Positions 1-7,458 of a stretch of DNA of 64,000 bases are shown piece by piece. The stretch spans positions 40,645-104,644 of the forward strand of contig JAKIUU010000005.1 of the NCBI GenBank assembly GCA_021647405.1. Reading direction: 5' to 3'. Position 1 is the stretch's first letter, and each line of letters begins with the position of its first letter. The DNA comes from Flavobacteriaceae bacterium (GTDB taxonomy: Bacteria > Bacteroidota > Bacteroidia > Flavobacteriales > Flavobacteriaceae). Below the pieces are notes generated by a model. The model was not told the DNA's origin. It worked only from the letters and a program-made list of their open reading frames with translations, and did not search any database. The position numbers and the translations under genes were made by a program.

Positions 1-1
1 T

Positions 2-289
2 TCCAGATCTTTCGACAAAGAATTTTGGAATTATGCCAAACTTATTTCAGGTGTTTTACGTCATGGCATGCCCATGCCATATGTTATAAATTTAATAGGC
101 AACCTCAATTTATTTGATGACAATATCAATACGTGGAAAAATGGTGTTGTACGGGCGCTAAAACAATTTGTGCCAGATGGTACGGCTGCAGCCGATAAAA
201 AATGTACAGAATGCAATGCCCCAGACGGACTGATATTTTCTGAAGGTTGCTTAAAATGCAAACACTGCGGTTATTCTAAGTGTGGGTAA
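2..289 (+). CDS. nrdJ: Adenosylcobalamin-dependent (class II) ribonucleotide reductase, C-terminal end (partial)
   Basis: Only the last 95 codons are in the window; the reading frame is open from the left edge to TAA. The tail carries a cysteine-rich segment (CTEC, then CLKCKHCGYSKC) typical of the C-terminus of class II ribonucleotide reductases, where cysteines bind zinc and/or relay electrons to the active site. The preceding stretch, with HGMPMPYVINLIGN and WKNGVVRALKQFVPDG, matches the family's last conserved block as I know it. The enzyme makes deoxyribonucleotides using vitamin B12. The catalytic domain lies outside the window, so the assignment rests on the tail alone. Confidence 0.85.
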   Translation, partial: SRSFDKEFWNYAKLISGVLRHGMPMPYVINLIGNLNLFDDNINTWKNGVVRALKQFVPDGTAAADKKCTECNAPDGLIFSEGCLKCKHCGYSKCG

Positions 290-351
290 TTTTGCTTTAG
301 TTAATTAAATAAGTCTTTCTATTTGTACTTATCATAATAATTTATATTATT

Positions 352-384
352 ATACGTATTAATTTTATATATTTGTACGTACAA
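352..384 (+). promoter_or_regulatory. Candidate promoter and operator of the toxin-antitoxin pair
   Basis: TATATTTG at 368-375 fits the Bacteroidota -7 element TAnnTTTG. Overlapping it is a perfect 12-bp palindrome, TTGTACGTACAA (373-384). A second TACGTA-centred palindrome, ATACGTAT, lies at 352-359, and the two centres are 23 bp apart, about two helical turns. Such paired palindromes over the start of a ribbon-helix-helix antitoxin gene are the usual site for autorepression. No clear -33 element was found. Confidence 0.45.
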
Positions 385-393
385 TTAGATATT

Positions 394-639
394 ATGGATT
401 CAAAATTAACTTTAAAGCTCAAAAACAACATTATAGAAAAGGCTAAATTGTATGCTAAAAAACAAAACACAAGTCTTTCTAGGTTAATTGAAAATTATCT
501 TAAAACAGTAACTGTAACAGATGAAAAAGAGGGTATTAAAATTACCCCATTAGTCTTATCTCTAACTGGAGTTATAGAATTAGAAGAATCTAACTACAAG
601 AAAAGATATACTGACTATTTATCTGAGAAATACACCTAA
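394..639 (+). CDS. DUF6364-like antitoxin (ribbon-helix-helix type)
   Basis: An 81-residue protein starting MDSKLTLKLKNNIIEKAKLY. The N-terminus has the short beta strand followed by two helices expected of a ribbon-helix-helix DNA-binding domain (roughly residues 3-45), and the C-terminal part would contact the toxin. I chose ATG 394 over an in-frame TTG at 373 because the extra residues would run through the palindromic operator. The stop overlaps the next start (TAATG), so the two genes are translationally coupled. By neighbour and fold it is the antitoxin for the PIN protein. It belongs to a family common in Bacteroidota and usually labelled DUF6364, a name given from memory. Confidence 0.75.
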   Translation: MDSKLTLKLKNNIIEKAKLYAKKQNTSLSRLIENYLKTVTVTDEKEGIKITPLVLSLTGVIELEESNYKKRYTDYLSEKYT

Positions 640-1052
640 TGGATAAGATTTTAGTCGATACAAATATTGTTTTAGATCTTTTGGCAAAACGTGAAGCATT
701 CTTAACTGAAGCACAAGAACTTTTTACCCTTTCTGATCAAAATGAGGTTATACTCTGTGTTTCTGCGTTAACCTTTGCAAATGCGTATTATATTTTATCA
801 CAAAAGTTAAAATTAAATGATACGAGAAGTGTCTTGCGGCGATTTAAGATTTTGGTAAAAGTGATTCCTTTAAACGAGAAAATTATAAACTTATCACTAG
901 ATTCTGAATTTAAAGATTTTGAAGATGCCATACAATATCACACTAGCCTTGAAAACGATATAGACATTATCTTAACAAGAAATTTAAAAGATTTTAAGTT
1001 ATCAAAAATTCCTGTTTTAACTGCCAGAGATTATATTAAAATTAATTTTTAA
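639..1052 (+). CDS. PIN-domain ribonuclease toxin (VapC-like)
   Basis: A 137-residue PIN-domain protein. Conserved acidic positions of the nuclease centre are visible: Asp7 in VDTNIVLD, Glu95/Asp96 in FEDAIQ and Asp107/Asp109 in ENDIDIILTRN. PIN toxins cut RNA (often tRNA or rRNA) in a Mg2+-dependent way when their antitoxin is lost. The gene overlaps the antitoxin stop by one base, the usual order for such modules. The acidic residues look intact, so the toxin is probably functional. Its RNA target cannot be read from sequence. Confidence 0.85.
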   Translation: MDKILVDTNIVLDLLAKREAFLTEAQELFTLSDQNEVILCVSALTFANAYYILSQKLKLNDTRSVLRRFKILVKVIPLNEKIINLSLDSEFKDFEDAIQYHTSLENDIDIILTRNLKDFKLSKIPVLTARDYIKINF

Positions 1053-1059
1053 ACAGGCA

Positions 1060-1878
1060 TTAAAACCCATTCACCGTTTTACGGATAGCCACCAATTTGA
1101 TAAGTAAATCTTCTAGGTAATCAAGTTTTAACATATTAGCACCGTCAGATTTGGCAATACTGGGGTCGTAATGGGTTTCTAAAAACAAACCATCTACACC
1201 CACAGCAATCCCTGCCTTGGCAATGGTTTCTATGAGTTCGGGTTTACCTCCTGTAACGCCACTGGTCTGATTGGGTTGCTGTAAAGAGTGGGTAATGTCT
1301 AAAATTGTTGGCGCAAATTGTTGCATAACCGGAATACCTCTAAAATCTACCACCATATCTTGGTAGCCAAACATGGTACCTCTATCGGTTAACATTACCT
1401 GCGTATTGCCACTATCAATCACTTTTTGAACGGCGTGTTTCATACTTTCGGGGCTCATAAATTGGCCTTTTTTAAGATTGACAACTTTTCCTGTTTTGGC
1501 GGCGGCCACTACCAAATCGGTTTGACGCACCAAAAAAGCAGGTATTTGCAACACATCTACGTAAGGAGCCGCTTTGGCAGCATCACTTACTTCGTGAATA
1601 TCAGTAACAGTTGGCACATTAAAAGTATGGCCTACTTTTTTAAGGATTTTTAGGGCTTTTTCATCGCCTATGCCTGTAAAGCTATCAATGCGAGAGCGGT
1701 TGGCTTTTTTAAAACTGCCTTTAAAAATAAAAGGTATTTCAAGACGATTGGTTATTTCAACAATTTTTTCGGCAATGTTTAAAGCCATGGCTTCGCTTTC
1801 AATGGCACAAGGCCCAGCCAATAAAAAGAAATTGTTGCCAGAGGTGTGTTTTATTTTTGGAATTAAAGAGAGCTGCAT
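1060..1878 (-). CDS. kdsA: 3-deoxy-8-phosphooctulonate synthase (KDO-8-P synthase)
   Basis: A 272-residue enzyme that condenses phosphoenolpyruvate with arabinose-5-phosphate to make KDO-8-phosphate, the precursor of the lipopolysaccharide inner-core sugar. Family motifs include LLAGPCAIESE near the N-terminus, KGSFKKANRS, LTDRGT and LETHYDP. Cys24 in AGPC is the position that is Cys in metal-dependent (class II) enzymes and Asn in the metal-free Escherichia coli type, so this is probably the metal-dependent form. Length is typical. It is transcribed away from the divergent DUF4136 gene. Confidence 0.95.
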   Translation of the reverse strand: MQLSLIPKIKHTSGNNFFLLAGPCAIESEAMALNIAEKIVEITNRLEIPFIFKGSFKKANRSRIDSFTGIGDEKALKILKKVGHTFNVPTVTDIHEVSDAAKAAPYVDVLQIPAFLVRQTDLVVAAAKTGKVVNLKKGQFMSPESMKHAVQKVIDSGNTQVMLTDRGTMFGYQDMVVDFRGIPVMQQFAPTILDITHSLQQPNQTSGVTGGKPELIETIAKAGIAVGVDGLFLETHYDPSIAKSDGANMLKLDYLEDLLIKLVAIRKTVNGF

Positions 1879-1894
1879 TGCTGATTTTTTTTTA

Positions 1895-1902
1895 CAAAGA
1901 TA
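1895..1902 (-). promoter_or_regulatory. Candidate -7 element for kdsA
   Basis: On the minus strand the bases read TATCTTTG, a perfect TAnnTTTG element, 17 bp upstream of the kdsA ATG. The -33 position about 19 nt further up is not a good TTTG, so the call rests on the -7 box and location. Confidence 0.45.
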
Positions 1903-1990
1903 GTATTTCCTTTTATTGTAAGAAGTGGTATAAAATTTGCGACTTATATTAAAGATAAAACCCTAACTTTATTTTTTTTAATCAGCGTTT

Positions 1991-2530
1991 ATGAAATCTA
2001 TAAAATTTTTCTTTTTGGCTGTCATTGTAAGTTTCTTGATTGGTGCTTGCGCCGCGCCTAAAATAAGCTATGATTATGATGAAACTGTCGATTTCAATCG
2101 GTATAAAACTTTTGTGTTATCGCACAGAGTGATGCTTAATTTAAAACCTCTTGACAGCGCCCGTTTTATTAATGCTTTAGCCAATGCTTTGTCCAAAAAA
2201 GGGATATCATCGGCTAAAAAAGCAGCGCTTATAATCAATATTACGCGCCAAGAAAAAGAAGCACAAAGTCATTCTCAAATAGGGGTGGGTGTGGCGCAAC
2301 AATCACGTCACGTTGGATTTAATATTGGCGGCGCTATCCCTATTAAAAGAAATGCCACCACCCAGTCAATCACATTAGACTTTAGAGAGGCAGTTTCGCA
2401 TAAGCTAATATGGCAAAGCCACATCCGTAATACCTACAAAAACACACTTACACCCCAAGAAAAAGAAAAAATGTATTTTGAACTCTTTACTGAAATATTT
2501 AAAGCCTATCCGCCAAAGAAATCAGGTTAG
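1991..2530 (+). CDS. DUF4136 lipoprotein
   Basis: A 179-residue predicted lipoprotein: a hydrophobic signal segment ends in LIGAC, placing the lipidated cysteine at residue 20. The mature part starts with YDYDETVDFNRYKTFV, characteristic of DUF4136, a family of periplasmic or outer-membrane-anchored proteins with no established function. It is divergent from kdsA across 112 bp and convergent with gldA, the two stops overlapping by 4 bp. No catalytic motif is visible. Confidence 0.8.
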   Translation: MKSIKFFFLAVIVSFLIGACAAPKISYDYDETVDFNRYKTFVLSHRVMLNLKPLDSARFINALANALSKKGISSAKKAALIINITRQEKEAQSHSQIGVGVAQQSRHVGFNIGGAIPIKRNATTQSITLDFREAVSHKLIWQSHIRNTYKNTLTPQEKEKMYFELFTEIFKAYPPKKSG

Positions 2531-3420
2531 GAAGTAAAGCGTTTAAAAAGGCTTTCTAAAGTGTCGCCTTTTTGATTCATTTGAAGGATTTTATAATCCT
2601 CTTGTTTGGCAAAATCAAACAAGACACTTCCAGTGTCAGTTTCATTTTCAAAAGTTAAAAGCCAAGAATTTTTATTTAGCTGCAGCGATTCTTTCAGACT
2701 TAAATGGGCATTTAAAATCTCTTTTGAAAGGGGTTTGTCAAAAGTCACCTCCAGTTGTTGTTTTGAGTTTGATTTTAAATCATTAAGCGTAACATCGGCC
2801 ACAAGTACCCCTTTATTTATTAAAATAACCCGATCGCAAATGGCTTCAACCTCTTGTAATATATGGGATGAAAACAAAACAGTTTTTGTTTTTCCAATTT
2901 CTTTTATAAGATTTCTAATCTCAATTAATTGGTTGGGGTCTAAGCCTGTGGTGGGCTCGTCTAACAAGAGTACACTGGGGTTGTGCAATAAGGCCGACGC
3001 CAAACCCACACGTTGTTTGTATCCTTTAGATAACAAGGCCATTTTTTTGTGCGCTTGTTCAGACAAACCAACTTGTGTAATAACAGCAGCTATATTTTGT
3101 TTGGAAATTTTATGTAAAGAAGCTAAAAACGTCAAATATTCTTTGACATACATATTGAGATAAAGCGGATTATTTTCGGGTAAGTACCCAATATTTTTCT
3201 TTATCGTTAATGGTTTTTTATCAGTTTCAATATCCTGTATTTTAGCCGTTCCCGAGCTGGGTTTTATATAGGCTGCCAGAATTTTAAATAAAGTTGATTT
3301 TCCGGCACCATTAGGCCCTAAAATCCCAACAATTTCGCCTTGTTTTACAGTAAAGCTTATATTATTTAATACCTGTTGGGTTCCGTAAGTTTTAGAAATA
3401 GCGGTTACAGTAAGCGTCAT
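2527..3420 (-). CDS. gldA: Gliding motility ABC transporter ATPase GldA
   Basis: A 297-residue ABC ATPase. Walker A (GPNGAGKST), the signature (LSKGYKQRV) and Walker B with D-loop (LLLDEPTTGLDP) are all present, followed by the switch histidine in FSSHILQEV. Length and the C-terminal extension match GldA, which with the membrane proteins GldF and GldG forms an ABC transporter linked to gliding in Flavobacterium johnsoniae. The start is placed at MTLTVTAISKTYG because upstream in-frame residues do not belong to the domain. GldF/G are not adjacent, which is common for gldA. A generic ABC-2 ATPase remains possible. Confidence 0.8.
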   Translation of the reverse strand: MTLTVTAISKTYGTQQVLNNISFTVKQGEIVGILGPNGAGKSTLFKILAAYIKPSSGTAKIQDIETDKKPLTIKKNIGYLPENNPLYLNMYVKEYLTFLASLHKISKQNIAAVITQVGLSEQAHKKMALLSKGYKQRVGLASALLHNPSVLLLDEPTTGLDPNQLIEIRNLIKEIGKTKTVLFSSHILQEVEAICDRVILINKGVLVADVTLNDLKSNSKQQLEVTFDKPLSKEILNAHLSLKESLQLNKNSWLLTFENETDTGSVLFDFAKQEDYKILQMNQKGDTLESLFKRFTS

Positions 3421-3434
3421 AATTTTGGTATTGC

Positions 3435-3458
3435 GCACAAAGAAACAAATCTTTGTGC
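3435..3458. repeat. Perfect inverted repeat between gldA and the alpha/beta hydrolase gene
   Basis: GCACAAAGA (3435-3443) and TCTTTGTGC (3450-3458) form a 9-bp perfect dyad with a 6-bp spacer, in the divergent intergenic region 15 bp upstream of the gldA ATG. It could be an operator, or a hairpin in the 5' leader of gldA mRNA. There is no U-tract to suggest a terminator. Confidence 0.4.
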
Positions 3459-3518
3459 TAAATTACTTATTTTTGAACGATATCTGTTTCTAAACAGAGA
3501 TTAAAAAGAACTAAAAAA

Positions 3519-4394
3519 ATGAAAAAACACTTCTACTTTTTAAAGAAGAAAAGGTTGCTAATTCCAATGGTTTTAGTGCTGCTTTTGGGTTTTGCTAATT
3601 CGTGTATTTCTTTGCGAATGAGCGATAAAGAGGTGATAAAATCTTTTAAGAAAGCGGCCAAAACACCCATAATATATTACACCAATTACAAAGGGAAGCC
3701 CATGCGCTATATTGCTTCAAAACCATTTGACAGTAAATTGCCAACATTGCTTTTTTTACATGGCGCTCCAGGCTCTTCTTCCGATTTTTACAGATACCTA
3801 AAAGATTCAATTTTAAATACCAAAGCCAATTTAATTTCTATGGACCGCTTGGGCTATGGCTATTCAAATTATGGCATAGCGGAAACCTCAATTACTGAAC
3901 AAGCCGAAAGTGCATTTCACATCCTCGGAGAAAATAAAGTTAAAGACGCCATAGTTATCGGGTGGTCTTACGGCGGAACAATTGCAGCAAAATTGGTTGC
4001 CTTGCATCCAGAGCTAATAAAGCATGCTGTTTTAATAGCGCCAGCCATATCGCCCGCCGATGAAAAGTATTTTATTTTAGGAAAAGTGGCAAAGTGGGGC
4101 CTAACACGATGGATGGTGCCAAAAGCATTTAGAGTAGCCGAAGACGAAAAATTAGCGCACGCTGCAGAATTAAAACTCATGTTACCCGATTGGCAAAAAA
4201 TACAAAGACCGGTAACCTATTATCAGGGCGATAAAGACAAAATTGTTCCCTTTGCCAATGCCCAATTTATAAGAGATAAAATGCCTGCAAGCTTGTTAAA
4301 CCAAATAACTATTAAAGGCGGCTCTCATTTTATTGTTTTTAAGAATTACGAGCTTATAAAGACAGAATTACTAAGAATAATTGACAACATTTAA
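3519..4394 (+). CDS. Alpha/beta-hydrolase, probably membrane- or lipid-anchored
   Basis: A 291-residue alpha/beta-hydrolase fold protein. An N-terminal hydrophobic segment (residues about 12-28) ends in GFANSC, so Cys29 may be lipidated. The oxyanion-hole motif FLHGAPGSS lies at about 79-87, the nucleophile elbow GWSYG puts Ser150 as nucleophile, Asp238 or Asp240 in YQGDKDKIVP is the likely acid and His270 in GGSHF the base. The catalytic triad is therefore complete. Substrate is unknown; esters and epoxides are common for this fold. It stands alone, divergent from gldA. Confidence 0.8.
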   Translation: MKKHFYFLKKKRLLIPMVLVLLLGFANSCISLRMSDKEVIKSFKKAAKTPIIYYTNYKGKPMRYIASKPFDSKLPTLLFLHGAPGSSSDFYRYLKDSILNTKANLISMDRLGYGYSNYGIAETSITEQAESAFHILGENKVKDAIVIGWSYGGTIAAKLVALHPELIKHAVLIAPAISPADEKYFILGKVAKWGLTRWMVPKAFRVAEDEKLAHAAELKLMLPDWQKIQRPVTYYQGDKDKIVPFANAQFIRDKMPASLLNQITIKGGSHFIVFKNYELIKTELLRIIDNI

Positions 4395-4423
4395 ATTTTT
4401 ATTGAAAAATTCTTTATAAAAAA

Positions 4424-4453
4424 TTGCATTTGTAATTTTAATTTATAGATTTG
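4424..4453 (+). promoter_or_regulatory. Promoter of the aromatic amino acid operon
   Basis: TTG at 4424-4426, a 19-nt spacer and TAGATTTG at 4446-4453 give a near-perfect Bacteroidota promoter. Transcription would start near 4460, about 14 nt before the leader-peptide ATG, so the transcript includes the whole attenuator. Confidence 0.65.
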
Positions 4454-4473
4454 CGCTTTATTACAGAAAAACA

Positions 4474-4554
4474 ATGACAAATACACAATTTACATTTAAC
4501 ACTTATTGGTTCTATTTTTATTTTATGATAAAAAGAGAGGCTTTGTTAATGTAA
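4474..4554 (+). CDS. Phe/Tyr-rich leader peptide of the pheA operon
   Basis: A 26-codon open frame, ATG to TAA, too short for routine gene calling. Between codons 6 and 17 there are six Phe, three Tyr and one Trp; the core reads TYWFYFYF (codons 10-17, 4501-4524). It starts just after a good promoter and ends 62 nt before the pheA start, with a terminator between. A run of codons for the operon's own end products is the hallmark of leader peptides in transcription attenuation, as in the enterobacterial pheA and trp leaders. Ribosome stalling on Phe/Tyr codons would leave the following RNA free to form the antiterminator. Confidence 0.85.
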   Translation: MTNTQFTFNTYWFYFYFMIKREALLM

Positions 4555-4606
4555 TTGTATGACATTATATAAAAATTTTAAAGCCTCGTTTAACGGGGCT
4601 TTTTTT
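4537..4606 (+). promoter_or_regulatory. Terminator/antiterminator of the pheA attenuator
   Basis: The terminator stem pairs 4580-4588 (AAAGCCTCG) with 4594-4602 (CGGGGCTTT), 9 bp with one G-U, a 5-nt loop and a T run ending at 4606. The 5' arm is also exactly complementary over 8 bp to GAGGCTTT at 4537-4544, inside the last codons of the leader peptide, so the two pairings exclude each other. A ribosome stalled on the aromatic codons (ending 4524) leaves 4537-4544 open and favours read-through. A ribosome reaching the stop codon at 4552 covers it and favours termination. Confidence 0.8.
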
Positions 4607-4616
4607 ATGGATTAAA

Positions 4617-5453
4617 ATGGAGAATAAAATTAAAAAGGTAGCCATTCAGGGTATTTTAGGATCGTTTCATCACGAAGCGACAAAGCGTTTTTTTGCGGAT
4701 GGGTTTGAATTGGTAAGCTGTATAAATTTTCACGATATTCCAGAATGTTTACACACCAATACGGCACATTTTGCTGTGATGGCTATTGAAAACTCAATTG
4801 CAGGATCGATTATTCCGAACTATGCCATAATTGACAACAACCAACTAAAAATTGTAGGAGAAGTTTTTATCAATATTCAACAAAACTTAATGGCCTTGCC
4901 AAACCAACAAATAGCCGATATAAAAACGGTGTATTCGCATCCAATGGCATTGTTACAAACCCGCGAATATTTTAAACAGCATCCCCACATAAAACTTGTA
5001 GAAGATATTGATACAGCGCAAGTTGCCAAACGTATTTACAAAGAAAAATTAAAGGGCGTTGCTGCTGTAGCCAGTCTTGTTGCGGCCGATATTTATAAGT
5101 TAAATGTTTTAGAAAAAAGCATTCAAACAATAAAAAACAATGCCACCCGATTTTTTGTTTTGCAAAATGATGTCAATCCAAAGTACGAAGTAGCGCCTAT
5201 AAATAAAGCCTCTTTAAAATTTATCACAAAGCACCAAATAGGGAGTTTGAGTAGTGCCTTGCAAATATTTTCAAGGCATAAAGTCAATTTGTCTAAAATT
5301 CAATCGATGCCAATTATAGAGACCCCTTTTGAATACGCTTTTTTTGTGGATGTTATTTTTGATTCGTACAATCAATACAAACAGGCTTTGGCCGAATTGA
5401 AAGAATTTGTAAGTCATTTAAAAATTTTAGGAGAATACCAACAAAATAACTAA
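4617..5453 (+). CDS. pheA: Prephenate dehydratase
   Basis: A 278-residue monofunctional prephenate dehydratase, converting prephenate to phenylpyruvate for phenylalanine synthesis. The catalytic domain spans about residues 5-185, with the conserved NNATRFFVL motif (Thr-Arg-Phe) near residue 180. A regulatory ACT domain follows, beginning around LSSALQIFSRHKVNLSKI. The ESRP motif that binds phenylalanine in E. coli PheA reads QSMP here, which may be a lineage variant. No chorismate mutase is fused; that activity is on the DAHP synthase three genes on. First gene of a four-gene operon behind an attenuator. Confidence 0.93.
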   Translation: MENKIKKVAIQGILGSFHHEATKRFFADGFELVSCINFHDIPECLHTNTAHFAVMAIENSIAGSIIPNYAIIDNNQLKIVGEVFINIQQNLMALPNQQIADIKTVYSHPMALLQTREYFKQHPHIKLVEDIDTAQVAKRIYKEKLKGVAAVASLVAADIYKLNVLEKSIQTIKNNATRFFVLQNDVNPKYEVAPINKASLKFITKHQIGSLSSALQIFSRHKVNLSKIQSMPIIETPFEYAFFVDVIFDSYNQYKQALAELKEFVSHLKILGEYQQNN

Positions 5454-5457
5454 TACC

Positions 5458-6603
5458 ATGATTTTACCTTCAAACAGACTTTCTGATGTAAAAGAATACT
5501 ATTTCTCTAAGAAATTGAGAGAAATTAGTGTTTTAGAAAAGCAGGGTAAATCAATTTTAAATATTGCCATTGGCAGTCCAGATTTGCCGCCACCGCCTCA
5601 AATTATCAATACACTTAACACCGCAGCTTTAGATACTAAAGCCAATAAATATCAAAGCTATCAAGGTTTGCCAGAATTGCGCCAAGCGATGGCCGATTTT
5701 TATAAAACCAATTTTAATGTTGTCTTAGATTCAGAAAACGAAGTCTTGCCTTTAATGGGGTCAAAAGAGGGCATAATGCATATTTCATTGGCCTTTTTAA
5801 ATGCAGGCGATAAGGTGTTAATTCCAAATCCAGGATACCCTACTTACACATCGGTAACCAAATTACTACACGCCACGCCTGTTTTTTATAATTTATCTGA
5901 CACCAATAATTGGCAACCCGATTTAGAGGCTTTAGAAAAACAAGATTTGACAGATGTTAAATTGATGTGGCTCAATTATCCACATATGCCAACAGGAGCA
6001 AAAGCCTCAAAAAGCATATTTAACGATTTGATAAATTTTGCTAAAAAGCATAAAATATTATTGGTAAACGACAATCCATATGCTTTTATTTTAAACCCAA
6101 ATCCGACCAGTATTTTGTGTTTTCCCGAAGCAAAAGAGGTGGCTTTAGAACTCAATTCACTCAGTAAGACATTTAACATGCCGGGCTGGCGTGTAGGCAT
6201 GGTTTTGGGCAACAAAAAATATATTGACGCTGTTTTACAGGTTAAAAGTAATATGGATTCGGGTATGTATTACGCCATCCAAAAAAGCGCTATTGAGGCT
6301 TTAAAATCGACTGACAATTGGTTTACACATCTAAATAATATTTACAGAGAACGGCGCAAAATAGTGTGGCAAATTATGGATGCATTACAGTGTACATATA
6401 AAAAAGACAGTGTGGGTTTGTTTGTGTGGGGTAAAGTACCTCAAGGTACAAATGCAGAAGCCTTAACCGATTCTCTGCTAGCCAAAAAAAATATTTTTGT
6501 AACACCAGGTTTTATTTTTGGAAGCCAAGGCAATAGTTACATTCGCATTTCGCTTTGCGAATCAGAAACAATTTTAAAAACAGCATTAAAGAGACTTTTA
6601 TAA
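5458..6603 (+). CDS. Class I/II pyridoxal-phosphate aminotransferase (aromatic pathway)
   Basis: A 381-residue fold-type I aminotransferase. The PLP-binding lysine is in SLSKTFNMPGWRVG (about residues 233-246), with NPGYPTY and VNDNPY motifs upstream and the C-terminal substrate arginine in YIRISLC. It starts 5 nt after pheA and ends 3 nt before tyrA, so by position it most likely transaminates phenylpyruvate and hydroxyphenylpyruvate, or prephenate. Sequence alone does not separate an aromatic from an aspartate or LL-diaminopimelate aminotransferase. Confidence 0.85.
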   Translation: MILPSNRLSDVKEYYFSKKLREISVLEKQGKSILNIAIGSPDLPPPPQIINTLNTAALDTKANKYQSYQGLPELRQAMADFYKTNFNVVLDSENEVLPLMGSKEGIMHISLAFLNAGDKVLIPNPGYPTYTSVTKLLHATPVFYNLSDTNNWQPDLEALEKQDLTDVKLMWLNYPHMPTGAKASKSIFNDLINFAKKHKILLVNDNPYAFILNPNPTSILCFPEAKEVALELNSLSKTFNMPGWRVGMVLGNKKYIDAVLQVKSNMDSGMYYAIQKSAIEALKSTDNWFTHLNNIYRERRKIVWQIMDALQCTYKKDSVGLFVWGKVPQGTNAEALTDSLLAKKNIFVTPGFIFGSQGNSYIRISLCESETILKTALKRLL

Positions 6604-6605
6604 TC

Positions 6606-7451
6606 ATGGAAACGGTAGTTGTATTTGGTTTGGGATTAATAGGGGGCTCAATGGCCTTGGCCATTAAAAATGAAAACAGAACTGTTATAGGCGTAGACAA
6701 CAAGGATGGGCATGCCAAAAAAGCTTTAGAATTAGGCATTGTCAATCGTTTGGGAAATATACACGATGTTGCCAAAGCAGCTGTTGTCATTATTGCAATT
6801 CCTGTAGATTTTGCACCAGAATTAACTTTAAAGGTGTTGGATTTAATTAAGCCAAAAACTTTGGTTTTTGATGTAGGATCTGTCAAATCGGCTATTTGTA
6901 AAGCGGTAGAAAACCACCCGAAACGCACTAATTTTGTAGCGGCACATCCCATTGCAGGAACAGAATACTCAGGTCCAGAAGCCGCTTTTAAACAATTGTT
7001 CTACAACAAAAAAAACATTGTTTGCGAGCCTAAGGCATCGGGGAAACCCTTTTTAGAAAAGGCGCTGGGTATTTTTGAAGAACTACAAATGACGACCTCT
7101 TTTATGCAAGCCAAAGCACACGACAAGCATATTGCTTACGTATCTCATTTATCGCACATCAGTTCTTTTATGTTGGGAAAAACAGTACTGGAAATAGAAA
7201 AAGATGAAAAATCTATTTTTACCATGGCTGGCAGTGGTTTTGCTTCGACAGTACGACTTTCAAAAAGTTCGCCCAACACATGGACACCTATATTTATACA
7301 AAACAAAACCAATATTTTAAAGTCATTAGAAGAGTATATCAAAAATTTAAATCAGTTTAAAGAATTATTAAAACAAAGTGCTGAAGAAGATCTTTATAAA
7401 TCAATGGAAAGCACACATCATTTAAAAAATATTTTATCAGAAATTAAGTAG
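6606..7451 (+). CDS. tyrA: Prephenate dehydrogenase
   Basis: A 281-residue NAD(P)-dependent prephenate dehydrogenase, oxidatively decarboxylating prephenate to 4-hydroxyphenylpyruvate for tyrosine. The N-terminus has the Rossmann motif FGLGLIGGS (GxGxxG). The catalytic region includes AAHPIAGTEYSG with its histidine and SHLSHISSFML. ATG 6606 is chosen because it sits just before the Rossmann strand; an in-frame ATG further upstream would overlap the aminotransferase by about 50 nt. No ACT domain follows, so feedback control may be weak and operon attenuation more important. Confidence 0.93.
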   Translation: METVVVFGLGLIGGSMALAIKNENRTVIGVDNKDGHAKKALELGIVNRLGNIHDVAKAAVVIIAIPVDFAPELTLKVLDLIKPKTLVFDVGSVKSAICKAVENHPKRTNFVAAHPIAGTEYSGPEAAFKQLFYNKKNIVCEPKASGKPFLEKALGIFEELQMTTSFMQAKAHDKHIAYVSHLSHISSFMLGKTVLEIEKDEKSIFTMAGSGFASTVRLSKSSPNTWTPIFIQNKTNILKSLEEYIKNLNQFKELLKQSAEEDLYKSMESTHHLKNILSEIK

Positions 7452-7458
7452 AGAAATC

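Noticed and set aside
2..289. Independent small zinc-finger protein starting at the ATG at 68
   Set aside because: The frame is open to the window edge and the upstream residues match ribonucleotide reductase, so it is the end of a larger gene.
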